DNA of 64,000 nucleotides from assembly GCA_016720775.1 (NCBI GenBank), contig JADKJX010000001.1, forward strand, positions 310,001-374,000. Reading direction: 5' to 3'. Each line of letters opens with the position of its first letter. The first letter of the stretch is position 1. The translations under genes and the position numbers were made by a program. This DNA is from Chitinophagaceae bacterium (GTDB lineage: Bacteria > Bacteroidota > Bacteroidia > Chitinophagales > Chitinophagaceae). Shown here piece after piece: positions 60,274-64,000 of this stretch. Below the pieces are notes generated by a model, which made no database searches, was not told the DNA's origin, and saw nothing but the letters and a program-made list of their open reading frames with translations.

Positions 60274-61788
60274 TTGAACAACAAATTCGACATAGTGATC
60301 ATCGGCAGCGGCATGGGCGGACTTATTTGTGCAGATGTACTGGGCAGGGAAGGATACAAGGTTTGCGTGCTGGAAAAAAACAAACAGTTTGGCGGAAGCC
60401 TGCAGACCTATGTGCGTGACCGGGTGATCTTTGATTCGGGCGTGCATTACCTGGGTGGATTGGGCAAGGGACAGAACCTTTACCAGGTGTTCAAATACTT
60501 AGGACTGATGGATAAGCTGAAGCTGCAGAAAATGGATGAAGACGTTTTTGACAAGATCATTATTGAAAACGATGAAAAAGAATATGTGTTTGCGCAGGGC
60601 TATGAAAATTTCATTCAGCATTTACTGAAAGACTTCCCCAATGAGGAAAAAGCACTGCGGGCTTACTGCGATAAGATAAAAGAAGTGTGCGGCAAGTTTC
60701 CTTTATACAACCTGCGGTCGGGCGGCGATGTGAATGAGAAAACATCGGTGCTTGGGATCGACACCAAAACATTCATTGAATCCCTCACCACGGATAAAAA
60801 ACTGCAGGCGGTATTGGTAGGAAATAATATGCTGTATGTTTTACAGGGGAATAAAACACCCTTCTACGTGCACGCCATGATACTGAATAGCTATATTGAA
60901 AGTTCGTGGAAATGCATTGATGGCGGTTCAGCCATCGGAAAATACATGGTGCAGAACATACGGCAGCACGGGGGTGATATACGACGTAATGCTGAAGTAA
61001 AGAAGATCGTAGTGGAAGAAGGAAAAGTAAGTTCCGTGGAACTGGCAGATGGGTCGCAGGTATATGCAAAGTACTTCATCAGCAACATGCACCCGGTACG
61101 AACACTGGAGATGACCCAGACCAATCTCATCAAGCATGCTTACCGGAGCCGGGTAAAAGAACTGGAGAATACAGCATCCTCTTTTATTGTGAATATTGTT
61201 TTTAAGAAAGATGCTTTTCCCTACCTGAAGAATAATTACTACTATCATAAGGAAGGACATATCTGGAACATGGCAGATCATACATCAGCGAACTGGCCCT
61301 TGTGCTACTCTTTATTTTTTTCTGCGTCTTCCCGGTCGGATATTTATGCCGAGTCGATGACGATCCTGGCATATATGCGGTTTGACGAAGTGAAACAATG
61401 GGCACATACATATAATACCGTGTCTAACGAGGTTGACCGGGGTAAGGACTACGGGGAATTTAAAAAGCAAAAAGCAGAGAAGCTGATCGACCTGGTGCAG
61501 GAAAAATTTCCGGATCTGCGGAATGCCATTCAAACTTATTACACCGCCACACCGCTCTCTTACCGTGATTATATTGGTAACGATGACGGCTCGATGTACG
61601 GCATTGCAAAAGACTACCGCAACCCGTTAAAAACATTTATCTCTCCCCGAACCAAAATACCCAACCTGTATTTAACGGGCCAAAATCTTAATTTACATGG
61701 TGTGCTGGGAGCCGCCATGAGCGGGCTGGTTACCTGTATTGCGCTGCTGGGAAATGAAGACATCATTGAAAAAATAAGAAATGCTTAA
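60274..61788 (+). CDS. Second CrtI-like FAD-dependent oxidoreductase
   Basis: About 504 aa from the TTG at 60274, which is 2 codons upstream of the conserved KFDIVIIGSGMGGLICADVLGREGYKVCVLEK. The frame is open to 60166, but that part is repeat DNA. It has FDSGVHYLGGLGKGQNLYQVF, and a C-terminal FAD segment NLYLTGQNLNLHGVLGAAMSGLVTCIALL. It is a paralogue of the oxidoreductase at 53161 (about the same length and motifs). Probable role in pigment polyene/resorcinol chemistry, unproven. It overlaps the next gene by 8 bp. Confidence 0.84.
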   Translation: MNNKFDIVIIGSGMGGLICADVLGREGYKVCVLEKNKQFGGSLQTYVRDRVIFDSGVHYLGGLGKGQNLYQVFKYLGLMDKLKLQKMDEDVFDKIIIENDEKEYVFAQGYENFIQHLLKDFPNEEKALRAYCDKIKEVCGKFPLYNLRSGGDVNEKTSVLGIDTKTFIESLTTDKKLQAVLVGNNMLYVLQGNKTPFYVHAMILNSYIESSWKCIDGGSAIGKYMVQNIRQHGGDIRRNAEVKKIVVEEGKVSSVELADGSQVYAKYFISNMHPVRTLEMTQTNLIKHAYRSRVKELENTASSFIVNIVFKKDAFPYLKNNYYYHKEGHIWNMADHTSANWPLCYSLFFSASSRSDIYAESMTILAYMRFDEVKQWAHTYNTVSNEVDRGKDYGEFKKQKAEKLIDLVQEKFPDLRNAIQTYYTATPLSYRDYIGNDDGSMYGIAKDYRNPLKTFISPRTKIPNLYLTGQNLNLHGVLGAAMSGLVTCIALLGNEDIIEKIRNA

Positions 61789-63442
61789 AAGAAAGAAATT
61801 CTGGCGAAGGGTGCTGTATGTGCTGGGAGCATTTGTGCTGCTGCTTGTTATTGGCGCCATTTATATCGTGCAGGTTTCAAAAGTGGATCCGCCAAAGGTT
61901 GCCAACATGAGCAGCCTGCAATTGCAACGTACCGATCATGGCAATGGATTTTATACATTAAAAGATAGTTGGTTCCGCCACAGCAAAAGCGGCCTGTACG
62001 AATTGTATGTGGAAGGCGATCCTTTTGAACGGGGTGTTATTAATGGAAAACTTACCAAAGAGTTGGTGGTACGGCAGGAAGATCATTTTGCAGAACAGAT
62101 CACAAAAATGATCCCGTCAAAATTCAAACGTAATTTTTTGAAGTACCTCATCGGGTTTTTTAACCGCAACCTCGATAAAAATATTTCGGAAGAGTATAAA
62201 GAAGAAATTTATGGCGTATCAGAATCGGCTTCTCCTGACTATCAATACCTCGGCACCAACTACCAACGCATTTTAAATTACCATGCGGCACATGATATTG
62301 GCCACGCCGTGCAGAACCTTGCTATGGTGGGTTGCACTTCATTTGGCACCTGGGGAGCAATGTCGGCAGACAGTACCATGATCATCGGCCGCAATTTTGA
62401 TTTTTATGTGGGGGATAAATTTTCAGAAGATAAGATCGTTGCTTTTTTCAATCCTTCGCAGGGACATAAATTCATGACCGTAACATGGGGTGGTTTCACC
62501 GGCGCCGTGTCGGGTATGAATGACCAGGGATTATCGGTAACCATCAATGCAGCAAAATCCAGCCTGCCTACCGGTTCTGCCACGCCGGTATCGCTGGTAA
62601 CAAAAGAGATACTGCAGTATGCAAAAAATATAAAAGAAGCGATCGCCATTGCACGGTCGAGAAAAATGTTTGTGTCTGAGTCTTTCTTAGTGGCATCTGC
62701 AGCCGACAACAAAGCAGTGATCATTGAAAAAACACCGGATGACCTGGATGTGTATGATCCGCAAAAAGATTTTATTGTTTGCACCAATCATTTTCAAAGC
62801 AATGGCCTTGGAAAAACAAAGATGAATATTGAGCAGGAGAATGAAAGCGCTTCCTCTTATCGCTATAAACGGATGATGGAGCTGCTGCATACAAACGGAA
62901 AGAACACCGTTCAGAAGACAATAAATATTTTAAGAGACCGGAAGGGGATCAATAATGCCAACATTGGCATGGGCAACGAAAAGGCTATCAACCAACTGAT
63001 CGCCCACCATTCCATTGTATTTGAACCAAAGAAATTATTGGTTTGGGTTTCCACTTCACCCTGGCAACTGGGAGAATACGTGGCGTACGACCTGAACAAA
63101 ATATTTGCATTGAAGGGAATGAAAGCGGACAAAGAAGTTTACGACAGCAGCCTTACCGTTGCCGCTGATTCGTTCTTATTAACCCCGGACTATAGAAATT
63201 TCGTGGTATTCCGCAGGCTGAAACAGCGAATCATGGATGGCGGAGATGTGAATACAGATAGCCTTGTTGCAAGCAACCCTGAGTTTTATAATACGTATGT
63301 GCTGGCCGGGGATTATCTCTACAAGAAGAAAAAATATGAAGAGGCACTAAAAAATTACCAGCTTGCATTGACAAAAGAGATTGCAACAAAGAAGGAAGAA
63401 GATCATATTAGGGAGCAAATAAAAAAAATAAATAAAAAATGA
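61781..63442 (+). CDS. C45-type autoproteolytic acyltransferase/peptidase with N-terminal membrane helix
   Basis: 553 aa. N-terminal helix VLYVLGAFVLLLVIGAIYIVQV, then a C45 (penicillin acylase/isopenicillin-N acyltransferase type) domain. The candidate nucleophile is Cys of VGCTSFGTWGAM (about residue 186), which becomes N-terminal after self-cleavage in this family. A TPR-like tail follows (VLAGDYLYKKKKYEEALKNYQLALTKE). Members transfer or hydrolyse acyl groups. In pigment loci it may join the aryl-polyene acid to the resorcinol or a lipid. It overlaps the previous gene. Confidence 0.84.
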   Translation: MLKRKKFWRRVLYVLGAFVLLLVIGAIYIVQVSKVDPPKVANMSSLQLQRTDHGNGFYTLKDSWFRHSKSGLYELYVEGDPFERGVINGKLTKELVVRQEDHFAEQITKMIPSKFKRNFLKYLIGFFNRNLDKNISEEYKEEIYGVSESASPDYQYLGTNYQRILNYHAAHDIGHAVQNLAMVGCTSFGTWGAMSADSTMIIGRNFDFYVGDKFSEDKIVAFFNPSQGHKFMTVTWGGFTGAVSGMNDQGLSVTINAAKSSLPTGSATPVSLVTKEILQYAKNIKEAIAIARSRKMFVSESFLVASAADNKAVIIEKTPDDLDVYDPQKDFIVCTNHFQSNGLGKTKMNIEQENESASSYRYKRMMELLHTNGKNTVQKTINILRDRKGINNANIGMGNEKAINQLIAHHSIVFEPKKLLVWVSTSPWQLGEYVAYDLNKIFALKGMKADKEVYDSSLTVAADSFLLTPDYRNFVVFRRLKQRIMDGGDVNTDSLVASNPEFYNTYVLAGDYLYKKKKYEEALKNYQLALTKEIATKKEEDHIREQIKKINKK

Positions 63443-63503
63443 ACCACATAGAAACATAGATCACATAGGTTGCTTTCTATGTTCCCTATGTTCTATGTGG
63501 TTC
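63441..63503. repeat. Word-repeat hairpin, word ACATAG
   Basis: GAACCACATAGAAACATAG and ATCACATAG pair with CTATGTTCCCTATG and TTCTATGTGGTTC. It begins at the C45 stop codon and may be the 3' hairpin between it and acpS. Confidence 0.7.
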
Positions 63504-63531
63504 AAAAAAATCACCGGGTAAAACAAATAGT

Positions 63532-63912
63532 ATGATACTGGGCATTGGAACAGACCTGATAGAAGTGGAACGGGTGGCCGAAAAAATGGAAAAGAAAACA
63601 GGTTTTAAAGAACTTGTCTTTTCCCCTGCAGAAATAATCTATTGTGAAGCGAAGGCCAGTAAATATGAACACTACGCTGCCCGCTTTGCCGCCAAAGAGG
63701 CTTTTTTAAAAGCGATCGGTACGGGCTGGCGCAGCGGAACTGCATTCAATGAAATAGAAATTTATAACGATGAAGAAGGAAAACCGGAGCTCCGCTTCCT
63801 GGGTACAACAGCAGATACCGTTGCCGCAATGAAGACAGGAAAGATCTTTGTTTCGCTCTCTCATCTTAGATCAATGGCATGTGCCATGGTAATAATTGAA
63901 AGCATTCATTAA
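63532..63912 (+). CDS. acpS: Holo-[acyl-carrier-protein] synthase AcpS
   Basis: 126 aa. Motif I GIGTDLIEVERV carries the Mg-binding Asp, and FAAKEAFLKAIGTGW is motif III with the catalytic Glu. It transfers 4'-phosphopantetheine from CoA to acyl carrier proteins. Within flexirubin clusters a dedicated phosphopantetheinyl transferase activates the pathway's carrier proteins, which would lie beyond this window. Whether it also serves fatty acid synthesis cannot be told. Confidence 0.93.
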   Translation: MILGIGTDLIEVERVAEKMEKKTGFKELVFSPAEIIYCEAKASKYEHYAARFAAKEAFLKAIGTGWRSGTAFNEIEIYNDEEGKPELRFLGTTADTVAAMKTGKIFVSLSHLRSMACAMVIIESIH

Positions 63913-64000
63913 TACGGGGTTCATTTTATTTTCCATTTAAACCGGAACTCCGTTTTATAGGGTGAAATGCTACTGTTTAATTTATTACTTTTAGTAAAAT

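Overview
The window looks like a chromosomal segment of a Bacteroidota bacterium, most likely family Chitinophagaceae (inference). The evidence is a C-terminal type IX secretion sorting domain, DUF5777 beta-barrel and FHA/PP2C/kinase genes, TAnnTTTG-type promoter boxes, non-ATG starts with weak Shine-Dalgarno sequences, and a flexirubin-type aryl-polyene pigment locus at the right end. It is a mosaic of conserved housekeeping genes and accessory islands rich in repeats.

Layout: 1-6.4 kb is housekeeping (end of nusA, infB, a SurA-like PPIase, hflX), followed by a Rieske ferredoxin whose start is unclear. 7.5-13.7 kb is a seven-gene respiratory operon: TAT-exported four-cluster Fe-S protein, NrfD-like quinone-interacting membrane subunit, anchored periplasmic protein, cytochrome c, ethylbenzene-dehydrogenase-type heme lipoprotein, heme lipoprotein with a CX4CH motif, DUF5777 barrel. 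No molybdopterin catalytic subunit is present. 14-23 kb holds small lipoproteins, an ORF6N protein, a MORN-like repeat protein, a REP-associated tyrosine transposase (RAYT) flanked by inverted REP hairpins, a phosphoesterase and a frameshifted serine hydrolase. 23.5-31.7 kb is a compact eight-gene phospho-signalling operon: Ser/Thr kinase, PP2C phosphatase, four FHA proteins and two secreted proteins. One FHA protein carries a periplasmic trypsin-like domain that seems to have lost its catalytic residues. 32.4-36.9 kb is a giant FG-GAP protein (14 repeats, T9SS tail, three frameshifts) between two 157-bp direct repeats. 37.3-45.9 kb is a defence-like operon: type III Res and Mod, a small protein, DUF262, a DUF3696-like ATPase and unknown genes, with its distal part frameshifted.

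46-49.4 kb has a pirin, a HigBA-like toxin-antitoxin pair, tRNA-Asn and tRNA-Gly. Between the tRNAs lies an unrecognised small-ORF cassette: two paralogous 57/59-aa basic peptides around a 20-aa hydrophobic peptide, with a candidate promoter/operator and a strong terminator. 49.5-64 kb has an FAD halogenase-like oxidoreductase, a porin-like barrel, a coiled-coil membrane protein, then the flexirubin/aryl-polyene locus: two CrtI-like oxidoreductases, GT2-DUF2062, an MMPL-acyltransferase-methyltransferase fusion, a C45-type acyltransferase and AcpS. The locus probably continues past the window.

Three repeat families cut across the map: (1) RAYT-associated REP hairpins; (2) a 64-65 bp MITE-like element with ends GGCcCAAGTGATCCC / GGGGAACACTTGCGCC, five copies bordering the accessory islands; (3) intergenic hairpins whose arms are tandem runs of a short word, a different word at each site. 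About a dozen one-base indels, mostly in short A/T runs, occur between 21 and 40 kb, while the flanking genes are intact. This means either decay of the islands or local assembly error.
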